The position numbers and the translations under genes were made by a program. A stretch of 64,000 bases of DNA from JACCTI01 sp051005695 (GTDB lineage Bacteria; Verrucomicrobiota; Verrucomicrobiia; Chthoniobacterales; UBA10450). The notes beneath the pieces are model-generated. The model was not told the origin of the DNA. It searched no databases and saw nothing but the letters and a program-made list of their open reading frames with translations. This document shows, piece by piece, positions 24,839-32,681 of the stretch. The number at the start of each line of letters is the position of its first letter. Positions within the stretch are counted from its first letter, which is position 1. The stretch spans positions 48,379 through 112,378 of the forward strand of contig JBPCJC010000018.1 of the NCBI GenBank assembly GCA_051005695.1, given 5' to 3'.

Positions 24839-26902
24839 ATGACGATGACATTGCCATTTTTGAGTTACTTCAAGCGCAAGCCGGGCAAGCCTGTGCCAGT
24901 TGCGCCTGTGCCTGCCGCGCCGCCGCCGGTGGCAAAATCGAGCGCCGATCGCTTGAGCAAAACAGTCGTTCCGAATGCGACGCGCAGCGTAGGGATTGAT
25001 GATCCCTTCAACGAAGGGCTCTCGCGTCCGAACACCAAAGGTCCGAGCAATTCCGGCGGCCCGCGCGTCGCTTTCTCGATGAACACCGGCGGGATTCCGC
25101 GGGCGGTGGCGCTCGCGCTCGAACCAAAAATCGAACGCGCGATCTCGTTAGACTTGGCCGACGTCATCGCGCAAATGCCGCCGGATTTGATCCGCCCGTT
25201 GCATGAAGGCGAAGCGACGAAACGAGTTTTGTTGAAAGCGGCCGAGATCGAAAAAGGAATGTCGAAAGGCAAACCGACGGTTTCGGTGGCGACAGTATAC
25301 GCGCAGGTGCCGGAGATTTTTCTGCACGCCGTGCCCGATGCGGACAGCCGCCAGGTGCATCTGCCGTTGCCGAAAGTGCTCGAGCAATTCAGCAAGATGC
25401 AACTGCGCGACGACCAGTATCGCGACCAGGTCGTGCCCCAGGTGCAGACGCCGTTCCTCCAGGTGACGATCGAGGACAACTCGCGTTTTGGGATTACGAT
25501 GGAGCCGATTCAAACCGGCGAACTGCCGCCAGTGCGGCTGCAACCGGCGACCGCGGAAAACATCGCTGCGGCTTATCCGGAAGCGAACTTCATCGAGAAG
25601 GTCGTGGTGCAGGCGCTGCCGCGCGCGCTCACGCCTTTGCGCCCGGATATCGCGCCGAAAGTGAAAGCTCCTTCCGCGGCGCCCGCGCCGGAGAAAAATG
25701 GGAACGCCGCGCCCACCCGCATCCCTTTCAAAATTACACCGAACGGAACGGACGCGCCCGCGCCAGAGAGAGTTCCAGCCTCAAGTGGGCCGTCCGTTCC
25801 GACTAGCTCTCCGCCCGCGCCCACGCGCATTCCCTTTAAGCTCGCCGCGCCCGCGAGCGAAACCTCGGCGAACCCGGAGCCGTGGCTAACGAAAGAAAGT
25901 TTCGAAGAAGGTGCAGATGCCAACGCGTCGACGCCGGAAGCGATCGCGCCGCCGTTTGTGCAAACTCTGAACGCGTCAGCAGCGCTGCAAATTTCGCTGC
26001 CGCTGAAGCCGATCCTGCAAAGTCTGCCGCCGTTCCAATTGACCGGCGACGTCGCGGCTGTTCCGGACGACGCAAAACTGGAGCTGCCATTTTCGCTGGT
26101 CGAAGCGCAACTGATCACCGGACGCGTAAGCCTGAAGCCGGAGCAATTCGCCGCCGCACTTCCGGAAGCCTATCGCGGATTGTTTACCGCGAAGGAAATC
26201 GACGCACCGGTGATGCTCCCATTGCAGGACGTGCTCAAAAATATGCCTGCGGCCGCCTTGCAAATCCGCGGTGACCAGCAAGCGGAAGAGGAGGGCGGCA
26301 ATTTCGCGACGCCGTTCTCGGCGAAAGCGGAAGAGGACGCGAAGCGTTTTAGTACCACCAGCACGCAGACGACGGCGAAGAAAAAAACGCCGAGCGCATC
26401 AGTAGCGCCCGCGGAAGAAAAAACTCCCGCGCCGGCGCCGACCGCGGTGGCTTCTGCCCCAGCTTTAACTCCGGCAGTGGCCACGCCCGCGGCGCCCGCA
26501 GTTCGCAACAAACTCCAGGAACTTTTAAGCACCGACGACGACGTCGACGCCAAAGCCGTGGTCGCGTATCTCGAAAAACTCGAAGGCGTGAAAGCCTGTG
26601 CGGTCATGTTCGCGGACGGCCTCACGCTGGCCGGAAGTTTGCCGGAAAATTTTGCTGCCGAAGGACTTTGCGCGATGGCGCCGTCACTCCTCCAGCGCGT
26701 GGAAAATCACCTCGAGGAAACGAAGCTCGGTGGCCTGCGCGCGATGACTCTTTTTTGCACTGAAGCGGCCGTCAGTTTCTTCATGCACGACAACCTTTGC
26801 CTCGCCGCGCTGCATGCGCGCGAGGAACTCTCCGCCGATCTCCGTGAGCGGCTGGCGAGCGCAGTGCAGGAACTCTCACGGAAATATTCGCACCCGGTCT
26901 AG
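24839..26902 (+). CDS. Pro-rich repeat protein with C-terminal roadblock domain
   Basis: 687 aa, not a known family as a whole. The N-terminus FLSYFKRKPGKPVPVAPV is basic and Pro-rich. The middle contains a recurring unit with the pattern hydrophobic-x-LPL-x-x-(V/I)L-x-x-x-P: AISLDLADVIAQMPPDL, VHLPLPKVLEQFSKMQL, ISLPLKPILQSLPPFQL and VMLPLQDVLKNMPAAAL, separated by Pro/Ala linkers. The last about 125 residues (NKLQELLSTDD onward, with GVKACAVMFADGLTLAGSLP) form a roadblock/LC7 domain, the fold of MglB-type GTPase regulators. Position between the motor ATPase and the MglA-type gene suggests an adaptor linking GTPase state to the motor; this is inference. Confidence 0.75.
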   Translation: MTMTLPFLSYFKRKPGKPVPVAPVPAAPPPVAKSSADRLSKTVVPNATRSVGIDDPFNEGLSRPNTKGPSNSGGPRVAFSMNTGGIPRAVALALEPKIERAISLDLADVIAQMPPDLIRPLHEGEATKRVLLKAAEIEKGMSKGKPTVSVATVYAQVPEIFLHAVPDADSRQVHLPLPKVLEQFSKMQLRDDQYRDQVVPQVQTPFLQVTIEDNSRFGITMEPIQTGELPPVRLQPATAENIAAAYPEANFIEKVVVQALPRALTPLRPDIAPKVKAPSAAPAPEKNGNAAPTRIPFKITPNGTDAPAPERVPASSGPSVPTSSPPAPTRIPFKLAAPASETSANPEPWLTKESFEEGADANASTPEAIAPPFVQTLNASAALQISLPLKPILQSLPPFQLTGDVAAVPDDAKLELPFSLVEAQLITGRVSLKPEQFAAALPEAYRGLFTAKEIDAPVMLPLQDVLKNMPAAALQIRGDQQAEEEGGNFATPFSAKAEEDAKRFSTTSTQTTAKKKTPSASVAPAEEKTPAPAPTAVASAPALTPAVATPAAPAVRNKLQELLSTDDDVDAKAVVAYLEKLEGVKACAVMFADGLTLAGSLPENFAAEGLCAMAPSLLQRVENHLEETKLGGLRAMTLFCTEAAVSFFMHDNLCLAALHAREELSADLRERLASAVQELSRKYSHPV

Positions 26903-26905
26903 GAG
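26901..26905 (+). promoter_or_regulatory. Shine-Dalgarno AGGAG placing the start of the MglA-type gene at ACG
   Basis: AGGAG overlaps the stop of the preceding gene and lies 9 bp before the ACG at 26915. That ACG sits exactly where homologues have ATG (they begin M-S/A-x-I-N-Y-A-S-R-E). No ATG, GTG or TTG occurs in frame between the upstream stop (26900-26902) and the GTP-binding loop. This site therefore decides the start. Confidence 0.6.
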
Positions 26906-26914
26906 CACGTCCCC

Positions 26915-27562
26915 ACGTCCATCATCAATTACGCCAGCCGTGAGATTCAGTTCAAAATCGTTTACTACGGTCCGGCGCTTTGCGGCAAAACGACTAATCT
27001 CGGTTACATCCATCAGCGGATTAATCCCCAAAATCGCGGCGACCTGGTCTCGTTAGCGACCGCGGCTGATCGGACTTTGTTTTTCGATTTCCTGCCGCTG
27101 AACGCGGTCGTGATCAAAGGCTTCGTGACCAAGTTCCAGCTCTACACCGTCCCCGGCCAGGTGATCTACAACGCCACTCGCGAGCTGGTTCTGCGGAGCG
27201 TCGATGGAGTGGTTTTCGTGGCCGATTCCCAATGGGAAAAAATGGAGGAGAACGTCGAGAGCTTTAAGAACCTGGAAGACAACCTCGCGAAACAAAACAT
27301 CTCGATCGACGAAATCCCCTACGTCCTGCAGTACAACAAACGCGACCTCGATAACGTCGCCCCGGTTAATTATCTCGAGTACGTGCTGAATAACCGGAAG
27401 CGGCGCGTGCAAAGTTTCGAGGTCATTTCGAGCACCGGACAAAACGTCTTCGCTTCCCTGAACGCGGTCTCGCAAATCCTGCTGCACAAATTCAGCAAAC
27501 AGAGCGACGCGCCCAAGACGCCGCCCGCGCCGGTGGCCGTTCCGGCGGAGGCATCGGTATGA
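26915..27562 (+). CDS. mglA: MglA-type small Ras-like GTPase
   Basis: 215 aa if read from ACG 26915. Reading (M)SIINYASREIQFKIVYYG leads into the P-loop G19-P-A-L-C-G-K25-T-T-N; the characteristic switch TVPGQVIYNATRELVLR replaces the usual DxxG, as in MglA, and the base-recognition NKRD is at 141-144. Mgl-type GTPases set cell polarity and place type IV pili and other motors. No conventional start codon lies upstream of the P-loop in frame; the first one (TTG at 27077) would delete the GTP-binding loop. Either ACG initiation, a recent ATG-to-ACG change, or a base error is implied. The stop overlaps the MglB-type gene (ATGA). Confidence 0.85.
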   Translation, partial: TSIINYASREIQFKIVYYGPALCGKTTNLGYIHQRINPQNRGDLVSLATAADRTLFFDFLPLNAVVIKGFVTKFQLYTVPGQVIYNATRELVLRSVDGVVFVADSQWEKMEENVESFKNLEDNLAKQNISIDEIPYVLQYNKRDLDNVAPVNYLEYVLNNRKRRVQSFEVISSTGQNVFASLNAVSQILLHKFSKQSDAPKTPPAPVAVPAEASV

Positions 27563-28029
27563 ACGCGATCCCCTGCCTAACGATTGAAGACGTCGCCAGC
27601 CTCGACGGTTTGCTCGGCGAATTTTTGCAGAAAGCCGAAGCGGAACTAATCGTGGTCATCGATCGCGGAGGAAATGTCATCTCGCAGTTCGGCGACATGA
27701 CGGTAATGGATGTGACCATCATCGCCGCGCTCGCCGCGGGTTCCTTTGCCGCGACCAAAGAGCTGGCGCGCCGCATCGGCGAAGTGGAATTCAATGCGCT
27801 CTACCATCAGGGCAACGGCAGCCACATTTTCATGAACTCGGTCGACGACGACACCATCATGATCACGGTTTTCGGGCGTCGCACGACCGTCGGGTTGGTG
27901 CGTTTTTATTCCGCCACCACCTCGCAGGCGGTCGCCACGCTCCTGCAAAGTCTCTCGCGCGAAGGACACGGATTTTCCTTCGACGCCTCGGACGTGACCG
28001 CCACGCCTATCTTCGCGGACGCGAGCTAG
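27559..28029 (+). CDS. mglB: MglB-like roadblock/LC7 protein
   Basis: 156 aa. A single roadblock/LC7 domain (AELIVVIDRGGNVISQFGD, then DVTIIAALAAGSFAATKELA and FMNSVDDDTIMITVFG). In Myxococcus and Thermus, MglB is the GTPase-activating partner of MglA, and in many genomes the two genes are adjacent as here; they overlap by 4 bp. It is the last gene of the five-gene motor/GTPase operon and is convergent with fabF. A dispersed 9-mer at 27575 is read as Leu-Thr-Ile near the N-terminus. Confidence 0.85.
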   Translation: MNAIPCLTIEDVASLDGLLGEFLQKAEAELIVVIDRGGNVISQFGDMTVMDVTIIAALAAGSFAATKELARRIGEVEFNALYHQGNGSHIFMNSVDDDTIMITVFGRRTTVGLVRFYSATTSQAVATLLQSLSREGHGFSFDASDVTATPIFADAS

Positions 28030-28035
28030 GTCTCG

Positions 28036-29286
28036 TTAGTCCACGAACTCGCGCGCGATCAGGGTCGCGTTGTGACCACCGAAACCGAAAGAGTTGTTCA
28101 TCGCCACGCGGACCTTTTTTTCCTTCGCGACCAGCGGGGTGTAATCGAGATCGCACTCTTCGTCGGGATTTTCGAGATTGGTCGTCGGCGGAATGACGCC
28201 GTCGCGAATGGCCAGCGCACACGCCGCCATCTCGACCGCGCCCGCTCCGCCTAACAAGTGGCCGGTCATTGATTTCGTGGAACTGATCGAGACCTTCTTT
28301 GCGTGCTCGCCGAGGACAGCTTTGAGCGCGCGCGTTTCCGCGAGATCGCCGAGTCCCGTGGAAGTAGCGTGCGCGTTCACGTAGTCGATGTCCTCCGGGT
28401 TAATCTGCGCGTGCTCCATCGCGATCCGCATGGCGCGCGCAGCTCCTCCACCATCCGGCGGTGGCGCGGTCATGTGATAGGCATCGGCGGTCAGGCCGTA
28501 ACCGATGAGCTCGCAATAAATTTTCGCGCCGCGCGCTTTCGCGTGTTCCAGCGCTTCGACCATGACCACGCCCGCGCCTTCGCTCATGACGAAACCATCG
28601 CGATCGCGATCCCACGGTCGCGACGCATGCGTCGGATCGTCGTTGCGCAAACTGAGCGCTTTCATCGAAGCGAATGCGCCCAAACCGATGGTGACGATGG
28701 AAGCTTCGGAGCCGCCGGCAAGGAAGAGATCGGCGTCGCCGAACTTAATCATCCGCCAGGATTCGCCGATCGAGTTGTTCGAAGTGGCACACGCGGTGAC
28801 GATGCAAAAATTCGGTCCCTGCAAGCCGTACTCCATCGAGATCAGGCCGCTGGCCATGTTGCTGATCAGCATCGGGATGGTGAACGGCGAAAGACGTGTC
28901 GGGCCTTTTTGCAGCAAATTATTGTGCTGATCTTCGAGCGTTTTCAGTCCGCCGATCCCGCTGCTGACGATGACGCCGAAGCGTTCGAGATTGGTTTTTT
29001 CCAAATCGATTCCGCTGTCGTCCCGGGCCATCTTGGCCGCGGCCATCGAGAGTTGCGCGAAGCGATCGGTCCGGCGGACGTCTTTCGGATTCTTGAAATA
29101 ATCCTTCGGTTCAAAGTTGCGGACTTGTCCGCCGATCTTGCAATCGTACCCGGCAATGTCGAAAGGCACGTCGAGGCGGCTGATTCCGCTGACGCCGTTT
29201 TTGAGGTTGTCCCAAAAGGTCGCGACATCGTTGCCCACGGGAGTGACGACGCCCAGGCCGGTGATGACTACTCTGCGATCTTTCAT
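28036..29286 (-). CDS. fabF: 3-oxoacyl-ACP synthase II
   Basis: Condenses malonyl-ACP with acyl-ACP in fatty acid elongation. 416 aa, usual length. Catalytic triad C166 (VTACATSN), H306 (NAHATSTGLGD) and H343 (STKSMTGHLLGGAG). The C-terminal NNSFGFGGHNATLI is also diagnostic. No acyl carrier protein gene is adjacent. The stop TAA (complement at 28036) falls in a one-mismatch copy of the dispersed motif (TCGTTAGTC, 28032-28040). 29 bp separate its start from the upstream guaB-like stop. Confidence 0.95.
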   Translation of the reverse strand: MKDRRVVITGLGVVTPVGNDVATFWDNLKNGVSGISRLDVPFDIAGYDCKIGGQVRNFEPKDYFKNPKDVRRTDRFAQLSMAAAKMARDDSGIDLEKTNLERFGVIVSSGIGGLKTLEDQHNNLLQKGPTRLSPFTIPMLISNMASGLISMEYGLQGPNFCIVTACATSNNSIGESWRMIKFGDADLFLAGGSEASIVTIGLGAFASMKALSLRNDDPTHASRPWDRDRDGFVMSEGAGVVMVEALEHAKARGAKIYCELIGYGLTADAYHMTAPPPDGGGAARAMRIAMEHAQINPEDIDYVNAHATSTGLGDLAETRALKAVLGEHAKKVSISSTKSMTGHLLGGAGAVEMAACALAIRDGVIPPTTNLENPDEECDLDYTPLVAKEKKVRVAMNNSFGFGGHNATLIAREFVD

Positions 29287-29315
29287 GTCTTTGGAGGGGA
29301 ACTATCGTTCGTTAG

Positions 29316-30494
29316 TCAACGCGTGCCCATGCCCACGCTTTGCACAGTCTGAAAGAGTTTGCCTTCGGTTTTGATCGAGGGCGCGATGATGATTTCGGTT
29401 TGTTGAAATTCGGCGATGCTGCGCGCGCCCACGTTGCCCATGCAAGTGGTGATCGCTCCGACCAGATTCTGGCTGCCGTCGTCCACTTCCGCCGGTCCGA
29501 AAAGAATCTGCTGCAACGAACCGGTCGCGCCGACTTTGATCCGGGTGCCGCGCGGAAGATTAGCGTGTGGCGTAGCCATGCCCCAATGATATCCGTGCCC
29601 CGGCGCTTCGTGCGCTTTGGCAAATGCGCTGCCAACCATGACCGCGTCCGCGCCGCAAGCGAGCGCTTTGCAAACGTCGCCGCCCTTGCTCATGCCGCCG
29701 TCGGTAATGATCGGAACATAGCGCGAAGTTTTTTTGAAATAAGCATCGCGCGCCGCGGCGCAATCCACCGTCGCGGTCACTTGCGGCACCCCGAGACCGA
29801 GCACACCGCGCGAAGTACAGGCCGCGCCGGGACCGACCCCAACCAAAACGCCGGCCGGCCCGCATTCCATGATCGCGAGCGTGACGTCATAACCGACGGT
29901 GTTGCCGACGATCACCGGGATGCGCATTTCCCGACAAAATTTGGCCAGGTCTAACGACTTATATTCGGTGGAGATATGTTCGACGGTTGAGACCGTGCTT
30001 TGCACGACGAAGAGATCCGCGCCGGCTTCCTGCGCGATCGCGCCGAACTGCTCCGCGCGTTGTGGAATTGAGCTGACCGCGGCGGTGGCGCCGGAGTCTT
30101 TGATTTGTTTGATGCGCGCGACGATCAAATCTTCCTGCACTGGCTCGAGATAAATTTTTTGCAGCAGACCGGTGATCTCGGATTTATCGGCCTCAACAAT
30201 TTTCTGCAGCACTTCCTGCGGATTTTTGTAGCGCGTCTGCACACCTTCTAGATTCAAGACCGCGAGCCCACCGAGTTTGCTCATGGCGATGGCGAATTTC
30301 ACGTCGACCACGCCGTCCATCGCGCTCGCGAGAATAGGAATTTTCAGCTCGATCGGATCCGCATCCCGGCGCGGCAAACGGAAGCGGGTATCGACTTCGT
30401 TGGGATTAATCGTGATTCGCCCCGGGACGAGCGCGATCTCATCAAACCCGTAGGTGACGCGCGCTTTTCGATTTCGGCCAATCCACATTCCCAT
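29316..30494 (-). CDS. IMP dehydrogenase-related protein (GuaB3-like, no CBS domains)
   Basis: 392 aa TIM-barrel enzyme of the IMPDH/GMP reductase family. The catalytic Cys is C226 in GVGPGAACTSRGVLGLGVPQ, and DGGMSKGGDVCKALACGADA is the phosphate-binding block. The two CBS domains of classic GuaB are missing, as in the GuaB3-type IMPDH-related family and in GMP reductase. The N-terminal YGFDEIALVPGR resembles the substrate-site start of IMPDH. It probably acts in purine nucleotide interconversion, but IMPDH and GMP reductase activity cannot be told apart here. Confidence 0.85.
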   Translation of the reverse strand: MGMWIGRNRKARVTYGFDEIALVPGRITINPNEVDTRFRLPRRDADPIELKIPILASAMDGVVDVKFAIAMSKLGGLAVLNLEGVQTRYKNPQEVLQKIVEADKSEITGLLQKIYLEPVQEDLIVARIKQIKDSGATAAVSSIPQRAEQFGAIAQEAGADLFVVQSTVSTVEHISTEYKSLDLAKFCREMRIPVIVGNTVGYDVTLAIMECGPAGVLVGVGPGAACTSRGVLGLGVPQVTATVDCAAARDAYFKKTSRYVPIITDGGMSKGGDVCKALACGADAVMVGSAFAKAHEAPGHGYHWGMATPHANLPRGTRIKVGATGSLQQILFGPAEVDDGSQNLVGAITTCMGNVGARSIAEFQQTEIIIAPSIKTEGKLFQTVQSVGMGTR

Positions 30495-30495
30495 A

Positions 30496-30735
30496 TCAAA
30501 TTTGTTCCGGTTTCTGTCGTTCGTTCAGGCTTCCGCAACGTGGGCACCGCGGAAGCAGCGCGGGCGTTCGATCTTCGAACTCGAAGGCGCAGATCACGCA
30601 ACGCAATCGGTAACGCAACGCCCGCCGCTCACGCCGGCGGCGGTTCCACTCGCCCACTATCCAGAGGAGAAAAACCGCCGCAAGAAAAACCAGCAGGTAG
30701 ATGGCGACGAGCGCGGCCAGGCTGACGCGAATCAC
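30496..30735 (-). CDS. Small membrane protein with zinc-ribbon tail
   Basis: 79 aa from GTG 30735, which overlaps the stop of the TonB-like gene (GTGA). One membrane segment (about residues 5-30) is followed by an Arg-rich stretch and a cytoplasmic ribbon with two Cys pairs, CVIC and CPRC, 16 residues apart, a likely zinc site. A much longer frame runs upstream to 31296 but is antisense-like in composition and overlaps the TonB-like gene, so I reject it. Function unknown; it completes the ExbB-ExbD-TonB-like transcript. Confidence 0.65.
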   Translation of the reverse strand: MIRVSLAALVAIYLLVFLAAVFLLWIVGEWNRRRRERRALRYRLRCVICAFEFEDRTPALLPRCPRCGSLNERQKPEQI

Positions 30736-31520
30736 GGCGCAGGAGTAGGAAGCGGAGCGGGCGAGGGCGCCGCGAGGTCGTTGCCCCACTCGACTGCGGC
30801 GAGGGCCCAGAGCATTTCGTTTGCGCTTTTTGCCGTGAGAATTTTGATTGCCGGAAAACGAGCGAGCTCGAGAAAATGGTGCGCTTGTTCGTCGAGCGCA
30901 GCATCGCCCGAGGAATCCTGCAGGAAACAATAACGGACTTCGCCTAACGAGTTGATGGCCACGCGGAATTGCGCGGCTTGCGGGACTTGCTTGCCAGAGG
31001 CGGCGAAGTGCAGCGGCGGCAGGCGCGGGGCTCCGAGCGCAGGATTTTCGGAAAAGGCAATTTTCGTTGGCGTGAGCGCGGGCAAGGTCGTCGGCTTGGG
31101 CGTCAGCATCGGCACCGGCGCGGGCGGTTGCGAGCTGGGCACGCGCAGATCGGGCTCGTAAGGCGGCACTTCTTTCAGCGGGGGCTGTCGGTTGACGAAC
31201 GAGGCGACGTATTGGGCTTTCGGCGGTGCGAAATTTTCCTCGCGCGGCGGGCGCTGCGTGATCGAGGAAAGCGCGGGATCTTCCGCTTCGACCCAACGCA
31301 AAAGCACGCGGCCTTCTTCGGATTCAGGAGTGATGATGCTGACCCGCGCCGGTGGCGGCAGCGGCGGCGCGGCCGGCGGGTAGATGATTTGGAAAATGTA
31401 AAAACAGAGCGCGTGCAATCCGATGGATGCGCCGAGAAAACTGAGCAGGGAAAGGCGACGGCTGCGCGGCGCTGCCCAATCAAAAATGGTGGAGAACTCC
31501 GCCGGGGTGCTCGCAATCAT
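30732..31520 (-). CDS. TonB-like energy transducer protein
   Basis: 262 aa. N-terminal membrane anchor (about residues 26-46, LSFLGASIGLHALCFYIFQI), Pro-rich periplasmic spacer (PPAAPPLPPP, later PTTLPALTP), and a C-terminal domain (VAINSLGEVRYCFLQDSSGD, then LDEQAHHFLELARFP) with the TonB-type fold pattern. With ExbB and ExbD directly upstream it should couple the proton gradient to outer-membrane transport or to envelope integrity. The start overlaps the exbD stop (4 bp). A dispersed 9-mer at 30942 is read as Ser-Leu-Gly on the coding strand. Confidence 0.75.
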   Translation of the reverse strand: MIASTPAEFSTIFDWAAPRSRRLSLLSFLGASIGLHALCFYIFQIIYPPAAPPLPPPARVSIITPESEEGRVLLRWVEAEDPALSSITQRPPREENFAPPKAQYVASFVNRQPPLKEVPPYEPDLRVPSSQPPAPVPMLTPKPTTLPALTPTKIAFSENPALGAPRLPPLHFAASGKQVPQAAQFRVAINSLGEVRYCFLQDSSGDAALDEQAHHFLELARFPAIKILTAKSANEMLWALAAVEWGNDLAAPSPAPLPTPAP

Positions 31521-31921
31521 TTCACGGGCGCGCTCGCGAGCGCGACGGAAGTGATCCCGTGCTCGAGCGCGGCATTGGTCACTGCGACGACTTGTTCGTA
31601 AGGAGTCAGTCGATCCGCTTTGATGATCACCGGCCGGCCGTCGGCTTTAGCCGCATCTAGTAACGGGCCCAGTTGTTCGAGCCCTACTTTTTGATCGCGA
31701 AAATAAATCGCCGGCGCGACTCCTCCGGTGATACTGATGATCTGCGGATTCACCTGCGGCCCGAGGGTGAAACGCGAGAGCGGAAGGGAGACGGAGATGC
31801 CTGGTTGCAGGATGAAATTCGAACTCAGGAGCAGGAAAAAAATCAGGAGAAAAACGACGTCAATCATCGAGACCACGCTGATCCAGCCGAAATGATATTC
31901 TTTCGTGCGGGTGAGCTTCAT
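31517..31921 (-). CDS. exbD: ExbD/TolR family protein
   Basis: 134 aa. One N-terminal membrane helix with the proton-conducting Asp in the pattern VSMIDVVFLLIFFLLL (D about residue 21), then a periplasmic domain ending VIIKADRLTPYEQVVAVTNA, typical of ExbD/TolR. It works with the ExbB-like protein encoded just upstream as a proton channel driving the TonB-like protein. It starts 22 bp after the exbB stop. Confidence 0.88.
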   Translation of the reverse strand: MKLTRTKEYHFGWISVVSMIDVVFLLIFFLLLSSNFILQPGISVSLPLSRFTLGPQVNPQIISITGGVAPAIYFRDQKVGLEQLGPLLDAAKADGRPVIIKADRLTPYEQVVAVTNAALEHGITSVALASAPVK

Positions 31922-31943
31922 CGCCGGGACCGCAGGAAAATGC

Positions 31944-32618
31944 CTAACGATCCGCGCGGCGTTCGCGTTCTGCTGCCGCCGGTGGCTGGAAGGTAATGAT
32001 GTCGCCGGCCGGTTCGCGATCGCTCAGGAGATGGACGACTTCGATCCCGGCGCGTTCCATTTCATGCATCAAGGTATTCACACGCGAAGAAAGATAGCTA
32101 TAGGCGACGAAAGTCGGTGTCGCCACGACCAGGCCCGCGGCGGTGGTGAGGAGACTCTTGTAAACGCCGTTCGCGAGTTCGGTCACGGTAGCGTAGCCGC
32201 CGTTAGCCGAGATGGTGCCGAAGGCGTCGATCATCCCGGCGACCGTGCCGAGGATGCCGAGCACCGGAGTTAGAAATGCGATCGTCGCGAGTACGCCGAG
32301 GAAGCGCTCGAGCTTCGGCACTTCCAGTTGCCCGGCTTCCTGCACGATCTCGCGCAACTCCGCGCGTGGTGAATCATGGCGAATGATCGCCGCATGAATA
32401 ACTCGCGCGACCGGTCCCGGGGTGCCGGCGGATTCGTGCAGCGCTTCGGCGAAATTTCGGCGCGCGATCAGGTTGGAAAGTCCTTGGAGAAATTCGCCGA
32501 CGTGAATGGCCGCGCGATGAAAGTAAAGCAGGCGCTCGGCGAAGACAGCGATCGAGATGATGCTGCAAACCAGGATCGGCCACATCAGCAGCCCACCCTT
32601 CTGGATGTAATCAATCAT
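31944..32618 (-). CDS. exbB: ExbB/TolQ/MotA family proton channel protein
   Basis: 224 aa with three membrane helices. LATIAFLTPVLGILGTVAGM then IDAF and VYKSLLTTAAGLVVATPTFV are the conserved blocks lining the proton path. First gene of the ExbB-ExbD-TonB-like-zinc ribbon transcript. Its TAG stop lies inside an exact dispersed 9-mer (31942-31950). ExbB and TolQ cannot be told apart without Tol-Pal context, which is absent here. Confidence 0.88.
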   Translation of the reverse strand: MIDYIQKGGLLMWPILVCSIISIAVFAERLLYFHRAAIHVGEFLQGLSNLIARRNFAEALHESAGTPGPVARVIHAAIIRHDSPRAELREIVQEAGQLEVPKLERFLGVLATIAFLTPVLGILGTVAGMIDAFGTISANGGYATVTELANGVYKSLLTTAAGLVVATPTFVAYSYLSSRVNTLMHEMERAGIEVVHLLSDREPAGDIITFQPPAAAERERRADR

Positions 32619-32640
32619 CCGGGATGTTCTTAGTCGCCTT

Positions 32641-32672
32641 TCACCCTCCGGGCAAGCGACGGCCCGGAGTGA
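32641..32672. terminator. GC-rich hairpin between two minus-strand genes
   Basis: TCACCCTCCGGGC (32641-32653) pairs with GCCCGGAGTGA (32662-32672) apart from a 2-base bulge, with an 8-base loop. It lies just downstream of the minus-strand gene ending at 32682 and 23 bp before the start of exbB. No U-run follows, so an intrinsic terminator is only likely, not certain. Confidence 0.45.
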
Positions 32673-32681
32673 AGGTTATGC

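Noticed and set aside
27077..27562. MglA-type gene starting at TTG 27077
   Set aside because: Would remove the P-loop and first 54 residues that match the family perfectly; upstream ACG with AGGAG fits better.
28303..29352. 349-codon plus-strand frame over fabF
   Set aside because: Arg/Ala/Asp-rich translation with no motifs; fabF on the other strand is complete with its catalytic triad.
30496..31296. 266-codon minus-strand frame ending in the zinc ribbon
   Set aside because: Upstream part overlaps the TonB-like gene out of frame and has shadow composition; only the last 79 codons from GTG 30735 look real.
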